A stretch of 64,000 nucleotides of DNA from Ostreococcus mediterraneus (taxonomy: Eukaryota > Chlorophyta > Mamiellophyceae > Mamiellales > Bathycoccaceae): positions 434,001 to 498,000 of the forward strand of contig WMKK01000012.1 of the NCBI GenBank assembly GCA_012295225.1. Direction: 5' to 3'. A program made the position numbers and the translations under genes. Below the pieces are notes generated by a model. That model had not been told where the DNA came from. It saw only the letters and a program-made list of their open reading frames with translations, and searched no databases. Positions within the stretch are counted from its first letter, which is position 1. Every line of letters starts with the position of its first letter. This document shows, one piece after another, positions 35,282-44,027 of the stretch.

Positions 35282-36925
35282 TTAGGATTGTGATTTACGT
35301 CCTTCTGTGGGGAGGAATAAGCACGATCCCGCGGCAGTTGCGGCGGCGATGGACGTTAAAATCATCCCCGCGTTGTCCGTGCCAATGGCGTCGTCGAGCA
35401 CGCCCAATGCCAAAGGACCGATGAGGAAGACTAAATCCGCGGCGGATTTGGGAAGGGTCAACGCTTCGCCTTCTCCGCCTTCGGGGGCGAGCTCTTGCGC
35501 CAGGGCGTTAATAGCCGGCCCTGCGGCGGCAGTGCCCATGCCCCATGCGCCGATGCAAAACATGAGTTGCGACTGCGTGTCGGCGTTGGCGCCGAAAAAC
35601 AAGCCGGCGGCGGCGGTGGCCAGCGCCGCGCCGACGACCAATTTCTTTCCAAATTTGTCCGCCGCTAAACCGGCAAACGGGGCTGTAACTAAACCTAATA
35701 AAGCCGTGATTGAAAATAATTGCCCAACTTCTGCGGGTGATGCATTAAGGTGCGACGACGCGTAGAGCGGTATCACTGTGAGCTTGGCGACGAAACCGAG
35801 CGAATTCGCCGACGCGCACAACAACAAAACGCGTTGGTCCGCATCCTTCAACAACGCCAACCACAAACTGTCTTCGCGCGCGTCACCACTCGCGCCTTCG
35901 CCACCGGCAGCGACCGCGGTGGTGCTGGTGTTGTCGGATGATGTGAACGGGTTGAGCGTGTCTAATAAACCTCCGTCGCCTTCATCCATGGATGCCTTTA
36001 ATTCAGCCGCGAGACGCGTCTCTTCGCGAAGCGTCTCTGGTAAAAACGTGTACCCGATGCCCGTTCCAATCGCCGCAACCGCCACATAAAAGAACGCCGC
36101 GGGCGCACCATACGCCTCCATCAACCTACCTCCTAAAAGCGGCCCGAAAACTAAACCCACGGCGTGCACAGTGCTTTGAGAAGCGACGATGATGCCGCGC
36201 TTTTCCGGCACGCGCGCGCACAAATCCGCCAAATACGCCCTATCCCCGCACTCACACCCCGCGCGACCGACACCGAGCATCACGCGCGCAGGCACGAGCG
36301 CAAGAATACTTCTCGACATCCCAGTCGCGACGTCAGCACAAGCCATGACAATCATGCCACCAATCATGAGCGGTTTCCGCCCAAACCGATCCGTCGCCTG
36401 TCCCAACGGCAAGTTCAACAACAACATCGCCAACGCCGGCGCCGAAATCACCAACCCATTCGCTGAAGACGATAACCCAATACTCTGTGCATACAATGGA
36501 AGCGCCGGCAGGAGTGCGCCAACGCCGAGGAATAGAATAAACTGCGACGCGAGCAGCGTACGCAGCGGCTCGGCGACGTCGCGCGGGAGCCCAAACATCA
36601 TCTCGTCGTCCGTATCGCCGCCGTCGCCGCCGCCGCCACCGCCACCGCCCGCGCCCCGTCGCGACGTGACGCTCGTCGACGCCTCGCCTTCGCGTCGCAC
36701 CGACGACGACGACGACGAAGACGACGAAGACGATGAAGACGACGACGAAGACGCCGCGCGCGCCTCAACCTCCCTGGAGCTCATCCTCCCTCGACGCCGC
36801 AGCGCCGCCGACGCCGCCGCCGCCGCGGGCGCCACCGGCGTCGCGCGTCGCGTGACGCGCGACACCGCGCTCGCACGCGGCGCCGTCGCCGTCGCGCGCG
36901 CCATCGTCGGCGTCATCGTCATCAT
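35282..36925 (-). CDS. Major facilitator superfamily transporter, probably plastid
   Basis: A 547-residue protein with its first ATG at 36925; the open frame to 37021 has no ATG. The first 120 or so residues are low complexity: a long Ser run encoded by a GAC/GAA-type triplet repeat (near 36695-36760) and a Gly run, after a basic transit-peptide-like start. Twelve hydrophobic helices follow. The MFS signature is seen in LGQATDRFGRKPLMIGGMIV (motif A, with a second copy LAADKFGKKLVVG in the second half), and RVMLGVGRAGCECGDRAYLAD resembles the motif of bacterial drug/sugar exporters (TetA-like). The substrate is unknown. It is divergent to COQ6, only 39 bp between start codons. Confidence 0.87.
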   Translation of the reverse strand: MMTMTPTMARATATAPRASAVSRVTRRATPVAPAAAAASAALRRRGRMSSREVEARAASSSSSSSSSSSSSSSSSVRREGEASTSVTSRRGAGGGGGGGGDGGDTDDEMMFGLPRDVAEPLRTLLASQFILFLGVGALLPALPLYAQSIGLSSSANGLVISAPALAMLLLNLPLGQATDRFGRKPLMIGGMIVMACADVATGMSRSILALVPARVMLGVGRAGCECGDRAYLADLCARVPEKRGIIVASQSTVHAVGLVFGPLLGGRLMEAYGAPAAFFYVAVAAIGTGIGYTFLPETLREETRLAAELKASMDEGDGGLLDTLNPFTSSDNTSTTAVAAGGEGASGDAREDSLWLALLKDADQRVLLLCASANSLGFVAKLTVIPLYASSHLNASPAEVGQLFSITALLGLVTAPFAGLAADKFGKKLVVGAALATAAAGLFFGANADTQSQLMFCIGAWGMGTAAAGPAINALAQELAPEGGEGEALTLPKSAADLVFLIGPLALGVLDDAIGTDNAGMILTSIAAATAAGSCLFLPTEGRKSQS

Positions 36926-36964
36926 GTTGACGATGGACCGACCGCGGCAGTGTCTGACGCCATC

Positions 36965-38491
36965 ATGTCGCGAGCTCTCGCGCGTCGATTCGCGTCGCAC
37001 GCGGCATCCACGCGCGCGCACGACGTGGTGATCGCTGGCGGCGGCGTCGCCGGCGCCGCGCTCGCGTGCGCGCTCAAGTCGAACCCGCGCACGGCGGCGT
37101 TATCCGTCGTCGTCATCGATCGCGCTCGAGGTCGGGGTGATGATGAACTCGCGCGTGCGCTGGCGCCGCTGGCGGCGAACGCGCCGCCAGGGGCGCGGTG
37201 CGTGGCGTTGACGCCGCGATCGATGTCTTTTCTCGAGCACGGGTGCGGGGCGTGGACGGGGGTGGAGGAATCGAGGCGGGCGCGGGCGTTTGATGTCATG
37301 CAGGTGTGGGACGGCGTCGGCGGGGGACACGTGACGTACGACGCGCGTGAGTGCGGAGCCGACGCGTTGGGACGCGTGGTGGAGACGAATGTGGTATTAG
37401 CTGCGTTGGAGACGCGCATGCGCGAGCTTGGGGTGGAGAGGATGTATGGGAAGACGATTGCGAAGGCGAGCGCGAGCGATGAAGACGCTCCGGGGACGTT
37501 GACGCGGGTCACCGTCGTCGACGCTGCGAGCGGATCGGACGCGAAGACGGACGCAGGTGGCGAGGTAGAATTACATGCGCGGTTGGTCGTCGCCGCGGAT
37601 GGGCCGAAGAGCGCGATGCGGAAGATGGCGAAGATTAAAGTCGGCGGGTGGGGCTACGGACAACGCGCGGTGTGCGGGACGGTAAAAACCGAGCACGCGC
37701 ACAGCACGGCGTGGCAGCGTTTTTTACCCACTGGGCCGATAGCGTTACTACCCATTGGTGATGGCACGTACTCCAATGTCGTGTGGACGACAACGCCGGA
37801 TGAGGCGAAGCGGTTGACGGAGGAGATAACGGCGGAGGAATTCGCAAAAGAAGTTAACGACGCATTACAAGGCCACGGGGCGTATAAATCTGCGCATCAA
37901 GAGGATTTAAATCGATTCGCGGCGCTGCGTGCTGTCGAAGACGCGGCAGAGGCGACATTTAAGCCGCTAGCGCGCGTGATGAGTGCAACATTGAGTCGCG
38001 CGGTGGGCGTGCCACCGGTGCATCGAGACGAAGACGATACGTACGAGTTAGCACCGAGATTCCAATACCCGCCCGAATGCACGAGTGCGGGAGAGAAGAG
38101 TGAACGTGGTTCGTTCCCACTGTCTACTCATCACGCGTTTCACCTCGTAAAACCACGACTGGCGCTCATCGGCGACGCCGCGCACGTCGTGCATCCGCTC
38201 GGCGGCCAAGGACTGAATTTAGGCCTTCGCGACGCCGAACTCCTGGCCGACGCCTTAAGCGAAGCCGCCGCGCTCGGACAAGACATCGGCAGCATCAACG
38301 CATTGAAGCCGTACGCGCGCGCTAGCGTCGCGGCGAACGTCCCCATGATGGCCGCGCTCGACGGTTTACAAAAGCTCTTCTCCGTCGACGCCTACCCGGT
38401 GGCGCTCGCTCGATCCATCGGTCTCGCCGCAGTCAACGCCGCTGCGCCGGTTCGCAGGAACATTGCATTTTATGCCATGGGTGGCGCGTAA
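36965..38491 (+). CDS. COQ6: COQ6-type FAD-dependent ubiquinone biosynthesis monooxygenase
   Basis: A 508-residue protein with its ATG at 36965 (MSRALARRFASHAASTRA, a mitochondrial presequence). The dinucleotide-binding fold follows at once: DVVIAGGGVAGAALACALKS. Other UbiH/COQ6 motifs are VVAADGPKSAMRK (the DG fingerprint), and LIGDAAHVVHPLGGQGLNLGLRD for FAD binding. It hydroxylates the ring of the ubiquinone precursor in the mitochondrial matrix. Length is normal. It has an insert of about 40 residues (near 350-385) rich in acidic residues. No introns. Confidence 0.93.
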   Translation: MSRALARRFASHAASTRAHDVVIAGGGVAGAALACALKSNPRTAALSVVVIDRARGRGDDELARALAPLAANAPPGARCVALTPRSMSFLEHGCGAWTGVEESRRARAFDVMQVWDGVGGGHVTYDARECGADALGRVVETNVVLAALETRMRELGVERMYGKTIAKASASDEDAPGTLTRVTVVDAASGSDAKTDAGGEVELHARLVVAADGPKSAMRKMAKIKVGGWGYGQRAVCGTVKTEHAHSTAWQRFLPTGPIALLPIGDGTYSNVVWTTTPDEAKRLTEEITAEEFAKEVNDALQGHGAYKSAHQEDLNRFAALRAVEDAAEATFKPLARVMSATLSRAVGVPPVHRDEDDTYELAPRFQYPPECTSAGEKSERGSFPLSTHHAFHLVKPRLALIGDAAHVVHPLGGQGLNLGLRDAELLADALSEAAALGQDIGSINALKPYARASVAANVPMMAALDGLQKLFSVDAYPVALARSIGLAAVNAAAPVRRNIAFYAMGGA

Positions 38492-38608
38492 GTGCGCGAC
38501 TTTGCGCTCGCAGCGGTAGCGCGTGTACCAAATGTAGCTTGCAGTAATTAATTCATTTCATTCGTTTTCACTTTTTCGGCTCGTCGCGGCCTCATACCTC
38601 GACTCGCG

Positions 38609-39970
38609 ATGCGCGCCGCCGACGACCCTTCGTCGGCATCCGCGGTAGTATCGTCGTCGTCGTCATCGTTACCCCCGTCGTGGTCTGCGTGGCTCGCGCA
38701 CACGAACACCGCGTTGCGCCGCGACGACGTCTCGCGAGCGCTGCGCCCAGTCGACGCGAGCGATAGCCCTCAAACGTATAGCGCGCGCGAGCGCACCCTC
38801 GCGCGCTGGCTCGGCGACGACGACGATTTAGGTGAGTCTGCCGACGCGCACGACGTCGCGAGTGCGGTGCGGGTGTTTAGTGGGAATGACTATTTAGGCT
38901 TGGGCGCGCACGAGCGCGTGCGTCGCGCGGCGGCGACTGCGGCGGGGCGCTACGGCTGTGGCCCGCGTTCGAGCGCGTTAGTGTGCGGATACACGAGTGC
39001 ACACCGTGCGTTAGAAGTTGCGCTCGCGGCATTGAGTGAGACGGAGGAATGCGTGTTGTTTCCGACGGGGTACGCGGCGAATTCGACAACGTTGCCGGCG
39101 TTGTGCGACGGCGAAGACGCGTGCATATTTAGCGATGCATTGAATCACGCATCGATTGTCGATGGGTGCCGATTAGCGAAACAGAATGGTGCGCGCGTGT
39201 ACACGTTCGGGCACGGTGATTACGATGCTTTGGAGCGTTTACTTGCCAAGACAAGACGTGGAACGAGATGCGTCGTGGTGAGCGATAGTTTATTTAGCAT
39301 GGATGGCGACTACGCCGACGTCGAGCGGTTGGCGGCGCTCAAGGTCAAGTATGGATTTTTATTGGTTTTAGATGAAGCGCACGCCACGCTCGTGTGCGGT
39401 GCGCGAGGGGGTGGGTTGGCGCAAGCGCACGGTAGGTGCGCCGACGTGGATGTTCACGTCGGCACGCTGAGCAAAGCCATCGGTGCGCATGGTGGGTTCG
39501 TTGCGTGTTCGCGCGAGATGAAGCGATTTTTAGTGTCACGGGCCCGTGGACAGATGTTTAGCACAGCACTTCCTGCACCCGTGGTGGCAGCAGCGTTGGA
39601 ATCGCTGCGCGTCTTTGCAGACGAACCCGAGCGACGAGTCAAATTATGGTCCAACATTGATCGCTTCAATGCCGCGCTCGCGACGTCACCTTCGGTGCAC
39701 ATGGCACCATTGACGAGTCCGATCGGGTCGCTCATCATCGGCGAGTCCCGTGACGCGTTAGCCGTATCAGCCGCGCTGCTGAGACTCGGCTTTCATGTCC
39801 CAGCGATTCGGCCGCCGACGGTGCCTCGCGGCGCCTCGCGGCTCCGCGTCGCGCTCAGCGCCGCGCACACCGATGCCGACATCGATGCTCTCGCGCAGGC
39901 TATAATTCACACGGTGACGACGGCGATACAACCGTCGCCTGGAGCGATGAATTTAGCGTCCAAATTGTAA
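38609..39970 (+). CDS. 8-amino-7-oxononanoate (KAPA) synthase, biotin synthesis, with SKL peroxisomal tail
   Basis: A 453-residue protein with its ATG at 38609. It belongs to the alpha-oxoamine synthase family: NDYLGLGAHERVR, GCGPRSSALVCGYTSAHRAL, SDALNHASIVDG, VSDSLFSMDGDYADVE, LVLDEAHAT and the PLP lysine in HVGTLSKAIGAHGGFVA (near residue 288). The pattern and length fit KAPA synthase (BioF, plant BIO4-type) better than ALA synthase or 2-amino-3-ketobutyrate ligase. The last three residues are Ser-Lys-Leu, a canonical PTS1, and no N-terminal transit peptide is evident. In land plants this enzyme is also peroxisomal. Substrates are pimeloyl-CoA and alanine. Confidence 0.9.
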   Translation: MRAADDPSSASAVVSSSSSSLPPSWSAWLAHTNTALRRDDVSRALRPVDASDSPQTYSARERTLARWLGDDDDLGESADAHDVASAVRVFSGNDYLGLGAHERVRRAAATAAGRYGCGPRSSALVCGYTSAHRALEVALAALSETEECVLFPTGYAANSTTLPALCDGEDACIFSDALNHASIVDGCRLAKQNGARVYTFGHGDYDALERLLAKTRRGTRCVVVSDSLFSMDGDYADVERLAALKVKYGFLLVLDEAHATLVCGARGGGLAQAHGRCADVDVHVGTLSKAIGAHGGFVACSREMKRFLVSRARGQMFSTALPAPVVAAALESLRVFADEPERRVKLWSNIDRFNAALATSPSVHMAPLTSPIGSLIIGESRDALAVSAALLRLGFHVPAIRPPTVPRGASRLRVALSAAHTDADIDALAQAIIHTVTTAIQPSPGAMNLASKL

Positions 39971-39999
39971 AACAACTACGCGAGACGCGTCACACCTCG

Positions 40000-40704
40000 A
40001 TGCGCGCCGCCGCACACATCATCCGCGCCGCCACTCTCCCGCGTCATCGCACACCTCCACGTACGCGCTCTCGATACATCATGCGCGGCGTGTCAAACAA
40101 ACTCGACTCTTCCGCGAGCAAAGTTGTCGACGAACGCGCCGTCGCCTCCACGCGCTGGCTGAGCCTCGTCAGCATAGACTACGTCGACCCGAGCGGCAAG
40201 GCGCGCGTCTGGGACGCCGTGCGGCGGCCCACGACATCGAGCGATGCCGAAGCCGACGCGGTGTGCGTACTCGCGGTGTTGCGCGGCAAGGATGTCGTCG
40301 AAAGTGAGACACTTTTGGTGAGACAGTTTCGTCCCGCGACGGGTGGCGAAACCATCGAACTTCCGGCTGGTTTAATCGACGACGGCGAATGCGCTGAGAC
40401 GAGCGCGCTGAGAGAATTACGAGAGGAATGCGGGTACGTGGGTGTGGTGCGCTCAAAAACGCCCGCGGTGGTGCTCTCACCTGGCCTGAGCGACGAGCGG
40501 GTGGTCCTGGTGGTCGTCGACGTCGACTTGGACGACGAACGAAACGCAAATCCACAGCAGCGGTTAGAAGGAAGCGAATTCATTTCAGTCATTCGCGTGC
40601 CTATTAGAGGTCTGGTGAACACGCTCGATGCGTTCACGCGGGAGGGTAAGCAGGTGTTTGCCGGTCTGTACACCATGGCGTGGGCGCTCGAAAACGCGCC
40701 GTAG
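40000..40704 (+). CDS. ADP-sugar-type Nudix hydrolase (NUDT5-like)
   Basis: A 234-residue protein with its first ATG at 40000, just 29 bp after the KAPA synthase stop. An in-frame ATG at 40081 is an alternative. The first 27 residues (MRAAAHIIRAATLPRHR...) are Arg-rich and could be an organellar presequence. The Nudix box is complete: AGLIDDGECAETSALRELREECGYVG (GxxxxxExxxxxxxREUxEExGU pattern). Surrounding blocks (LLVRQFRPATGGETIELPAG; VVLSPGLSDERVVLVVVDV) match ADP-ribose/ADP-glucose pyrophosphatases. It hydrolyses nucleotide sugars; the exact substrate is inferred. Confidence 0.9.
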   Translation: MRAAAHIIRAATLPRHRTPPRTRSRYIMRGVSNKLDSSASKVVDERAVASTRWLSLVSIDYVDPSGKARVWDAVRRPTTSSDAEADAVCVLAVLRGKDVVESETLLVRQFRPATGGETIELPAGLIDDGECAETSALRELREECGYVGVVRSKTPAVVLSPGLSDERVVLVVVDVDLDDERNANPQQRLEGSEFISVIRVPIRGLVNTLDAFTREGKQVFAGLYTMAWALENAP

Positions 40705-40749
40705 CGTAGTCATTCTAACCGCCGGTATCTAATTAAATTGATTTTTGCA

Positions 40750-41784
40750 CTACAGCGGACGCGCGTGCGGCGGTAAATCATGCACGTCGCCGCCGATATC
40801 TATCGCAGCGCTCGGCGCGTTATCCATGTCCATCAAGATGCGCACGACGCTTTTAATCGTCGGCGACGTCTCGGTGAGCCGAATATCGGGCGACTCGCTA
40901 TCCGTCAACGGTTGCGTATTGAGCGTCGGCGAAGGCGACGCCAATCCGCTCCGCACTTCGCCGCCATCGCTACCAACGTGAGCACTATGGTCACGTGCGT
41001 TATCCGTCGTGTGTCCCTCGCTCGTGGTCGCCGTCACGTCATCATCGTCGTCGTCGTCGTCGTCGTCTGCCAAAGTGGGCGCCGGCGACGGCGCGCGAAT
41101 GCGCATGCGTTTAGGACTCGTGCCCACCACATTCGTGCCTCCGCGACGCACGAGCGCGTCACGACCACGATCATTTCTATCTCTAACGTCGCCATCGTCG
41201 TCGTCGTTTCCATTGCCGTCGTCGTCATCTAATTCTTTCCCGAGCGCCAACGCCCGCGCGGCTTTCGCGCCCTCGCGCTCGCACCCCCCCAACGCCCGCT
41301 TCACCGCCGCTAATGCCCGCGCATCCTCCCCTCGCGCGCCATCCAACTCCATCGCCATCCACGCGTTCGCATCCGCAAACCTCTCGAGCTCGCGCGCGAT
41401 CGCCATCCCCCGCGCCGACGCCGCCCGCAGCTCGCCAATCACCGCCCCCCGGCGCCTCGCGCACGACGCAATCGCGCCGCTCACGAGCACCTGCGCGCAC
41501 CGCGCGAACGGTGCGCGCGCCGATGCGGTTGAAATAATTTTTGCGCACGCGCGTAACGCCCGCGCGCGCGCGGATTCGCTCGCATAGTCGCACACGAGCG
41601 CGTCGATGGCGCGCGCGAGGCGATGCGGGCGAATCGCGAGCGCGCGTTCGCGCGGATTTCTCGTGCTCCGCGCGCTCGATGCGAGCGCGAGCAGGGCGTG
41701 GGCGTGCGGCGCCGGGGATGGTGGGGAATTCGACGGCGCGATGCGCGGCGAGGCGGGCGCGGATGACGCGGCGCGGGCGCGCAT
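40750..41784 (-). CDS. Hypothetical protein, helical N-half and acidic low-complexity C-half
   Basis: A 344-residue protein from the first ATG at 41784. The same frame is open without an ATG to 41994, and the stretch just upstream (HALVEQRFGCQQLIAKAPFL, 41785-41850) looks coding, so the real gene may begin further 5', perhaps through an unseen exon. The body is Ala/Arg-rich helices (RAIDALVCDYASESARARAL; ARGMAIARELERFADANAW), then poly-Asp runs encoded by GTC repeats (41040-41075) and a Ser/Thr-rich tail ending in NAPSAAIDIGGDV. No family was recognised. It is convergent with the Nudix gene (45 bp). Confidence 0.6.
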   Translation of the reverse strand: MRARAASSAPASPRIAPSNSPPSPAPHAHALLALASSARSTRNPRERALAIRPHRLARAIDALVCDYASESARARALRACAKIISTASARAPFARCAQVLVSGAIASCARRRGAVIGELRAASARGMAIARELERFADANAWMAMELDGARGEDARALAAVKRALGGCEREGAKAARALALGKELDDDDGNGNDDDDGDVRDRNDRGRDALVRRGGTNVVGTSPKRMRIRAPSPAPTLADDDDDDDDDDVTATTSEGHTTDNARDHSAHVGSDGGEVRSGLASPSPTLNTQPLTDSESPDIRLTETSPTIKSVVRILMDMDNAPSAAIDIGGDVHDLPPHARPL

Positions 41785-42054
41785 GGCGGCGAGGAATGGC
41801 GCTTTGGCGATCAATTGTTGGCACCCAAAGCGCTGCTCCACGAGTGCATGGAACGCGCGCGATGGCGCGCCCGGGCGCGGTGGTGACGCGCGCGGTGGAC
41901 AGACCACGCGTGGCGAATGATATCGCGCGCGAAGACGCCCTCGAAACGCGCGGCGACGGCGATGAGCTTGGATGAAATTAAATGTACAAAAATACTACAG
42001 CGGACGCTCGACGCGCCGAATCGTCGACGCGCGTCATCGACGCGATCACAATCA

Positions 42055-42468
42055 TCATTGCGTGGCGCTGTCATCCTTCTTCTCCTCTTTCTCCTCCTCT
42101 TCTTCATCCTTCTTCTCGTCATCCTTTTCTTCTTCTTCTTCTTCTTCCTCGGCTTCTTCCTCGGCGGGCTCCTCTTCGCTCTTTGGCGCGACGGCGTGAC
42201 CCCCGGGGATTTGTTCGGATTTCTTTCGCGCGAGCATCATTTCTTCCCAGCGCGCGCGATCGGCGCGGTTGTGGTACGTCCCACGCGCGGCGGCACCCGA
42301 GCGGTGCATGCGCTCGCGGCGGATCGCGGCGCCGCGCGCGGAGAGCGGTTCGGCGAGCGCGACGCCAACCGTGGTGGACGCGAGCGCCGCGCACGCGAGC
42401 GCCGCGCACGCGAGCACGCGCGATCGCGACGCGCGGTGGCGTCGCGCGCGAGGAAGTTCGGACGTCAT
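42055..42468 (-). CDS. Small signal-anchored/secreted protein with Glu/Lys-rich tail
   Basis: A 137-residue protein with its ATG at 42468. A basic start is followed by a hydrophobic stretch (VLACAALACAALASTTVGVALA), i.e. a signal peptide or single anchor, with an A-x-A-type end. The middle part (GTYHNRADRARWEEMMLARK) is ordinary; the last 50 residues are almost only Glu, Asp and Lys. The plus strand here is a long pyrimidine tract. The ATG, hydrophobic segment and clean stop support a real gene, but no family was recognised. Confidence 0.55.
   Translation of the reverse strand: MTSELPRARRHRASRSRVLACAALACAALASTTVGVALAEPLSARGAAIRRERMHRSGAAARGTYHNRADRARWEEMMLARKKSEQIPGGHAVAPKSEEEPAEEEAEEEEEEEEKDDEKKDEEEEEKEEKKDDSATQ
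42066..42180. repeat. Polypyrimidine/polypurine tract of about 115 bp
   Basis: The plus strand is nearly all C and T (CTTCTTCTCC-type triplets), encoding the Glu/Lys tail of the minus-strand small protein. Mirror-like polypurine tracts of this length can form triplex (H-DNA) and are prone to length change. Confidence 0.75.
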
Positions 42469-42700
42469 GACTATCGATTGCGCGCCGGTACAGTCACTGC
42501 GACGACGACGAATACAGTACTGTTGTCAGTGAACACCATCATCAATTCGCGACACATGCATCTCGAGCTCACGCCGCCTGCCGCTGGAACGCCCCGATCG
42601 CGCGCGCACGCGCGACGTACCTCGACAGCACACCTTTACGCACGCGTCGGTACGGTGCGATCGCGCGTGGACGTACGGTCGCGCGCGGTGGAGTGACGAC

Positions 42701-43867
42701 ATGTGCGTTCCGGATCGCATCGTCACTGTGCAGCGCGCGTGTCATTTCGTCGCCGTTGACGCGATGCGAGCGGTGCGCCAACGCGGTGTGCGCGCGATGA
42801 CGGCGCAAATACGTGCGGTGGTGCGATTGAACGCCCTAGGCGCCGCGCGAGACGGCGATGCGGGGAATATGACGACGATGATGATGATGATCTCAAAGGC
42901 TCGCGGCGCTCCATCGACGATGCGTCGTTCGTACGCGAGCGCGGGAGGCGCAGACGACGGCGCGCGCGCGATTCGCATATGGCCGAGCGCGCGTGCGGTG
43001 CTCGCGGCGCATGATATCGACGTTTCGCGCGTGGTGGCGAGCGGGAAGCATGGGATCATCACCAAGGAGGACGCGCTCGCGGCGGCGGCGGGGACGTCAG
43101 CCTCTCTTCGCGCGCCGATCGCCGACGAACCGCCGCAGACGCTTTTAGATGACTATGCGTTTGGTTTGACTCGCGCGCAAACGCACGAGGACGTGGCGGT
43201 GCACAAGGTGCGGAAAGTCATCGCGAGCCGGTTGTCGGAGAGCAAACGCGAGGCGCCGCACGCGTACGCCGACGCGGATGTGGATTTATCGGACATTGAA
43301 GGCTTGCGTGCGCGAGTTTTAGCCGATCACGGGGTGAAGGTGAGTGTGAATGATTGCGTGATGTACGCTGTGGGGCGTGCGTTGCGTGAAGTACCGGCAT
43401 TGAATGCTGGATGGGACGCGAAGACGATGGCGGCGAAATCGTTTGACGGCGTCGACGTGTGCGTTGCGGTGGCGACCGAGGATGGGTTAATCACGCCCAT
43501 CGTTACCGGTGCAGATGTCAAGTCACTCACTGCGATTGGCGCCGATGTGAAGGCGTTGGCGAAGAAGGCACGCGAGGGTGCGCTCAAACCACACGAGTTT
43601 ATGGGTGGGTCGTTCTCCGTGTCAAATCTTGGCATGTTTGGCGTCGAGTCATTCTCGGCGATTATTAATCCCCCACAAGGAGCGATATTAGCCGTGGGTG
43701 CGGGCGTAGATAAGGTTGTACTCGTCGACGGTGCGCCGGCGACGAAAAAAGTCATGACTGTTCGCGTGAGTACCGATAGACGCGTCGCGGACGAAGGCGA
43801 CTCGGCGCGTTGGCTCGCGGCGTTCGCGGACCAATTCCGTAAAACCGATCAATGGGCAATCACATAA
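42701..43867 (+). CDS. Lipoyl-less dihydrolipoamide acyltransferase (E2)-like protein, E3-binding-protein-like
   Basis: Up to 388 residues, with the first ATG at 42701; several in-frame ATGs follow and the true start may be 42761 (MRAVRQRGVRAMTAQIRA..., a mitochondrial presequence). Residues about 86-122 form a peripheral-subunit-binding domain (IWPSARAVLAAHDIDVSRVV, then GKHGIITKEDAL). A 2-oxoacid dehydrogenase acyltransferase core follows: KVRKVIASRLSESKREAPHA, LRARVLADHGVKVSVNDCVM, TEDGLITPIVTGAD, GGSFSVSNLGMFGV. The catalytic DHRxxDG motif reads DRRVADEGD, so the active His is Arg. There is no lipoyl domain and no room upstream for one. This matches E3-binding protein (PDHX/protein X) more than an active E2. 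Likely location is the mitochondrial or plastid pyruvate dehydrogenase complex. Confidence 0.85.
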   Translation: MCVPDRIVTVQRACHFVAVDAMRAVRQRGVRAMTAQIRAVVRLNALGAARDGDAGNMTTMMMMISKARGAPSTMRRSYASAGGADDGARAIRIWPSARAVLAAHDIDVSRVVASGKHGIITKEDALAAAAGTSASLRAPIADEPPQTLLDDYAFGLTRAQTHEDVAVHKVRKVIASRLSESKREAPHAYADADVDLSDIEGLRARVLADHGVKVSVNDCVMYAVGRALREVPALNAGWDAKTMAAKSFDGVDVCVAVATEDGLITPIVTGADVKSLTAIGADVKALAKKAREGALKPHEFMGGSFSVSNLGMFGVESFSAIINPPQGAILAVGAGVDKVVLVDGAPATKKVMTVRVSTDRRVADEGDSARWLAAFADQFRKTDQWAIT

Positions 43868-44027
43868 CCGCCACAGCGCACGCGTGCGAGCGCATGGAAA
43901 GTACTCGCACGTGAAAGGCACCACACAGTAGAGCATAGCACAGAAACATGTAGTATTTCACTGAAAGCAGTCGTAGTCATCGCTTTACAGCCGCCGCCAC
44001 CGTCCCGGCTGCGCCGCACTCGTCGCC

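Noticed and set aside
35100-35285. 61-residue plus-strand frame between MCU and the MFS gene
   Set aside because: Composition is not distinctive and it overlaps the 3' end of the MFS gene; more likely untranslated sequence.
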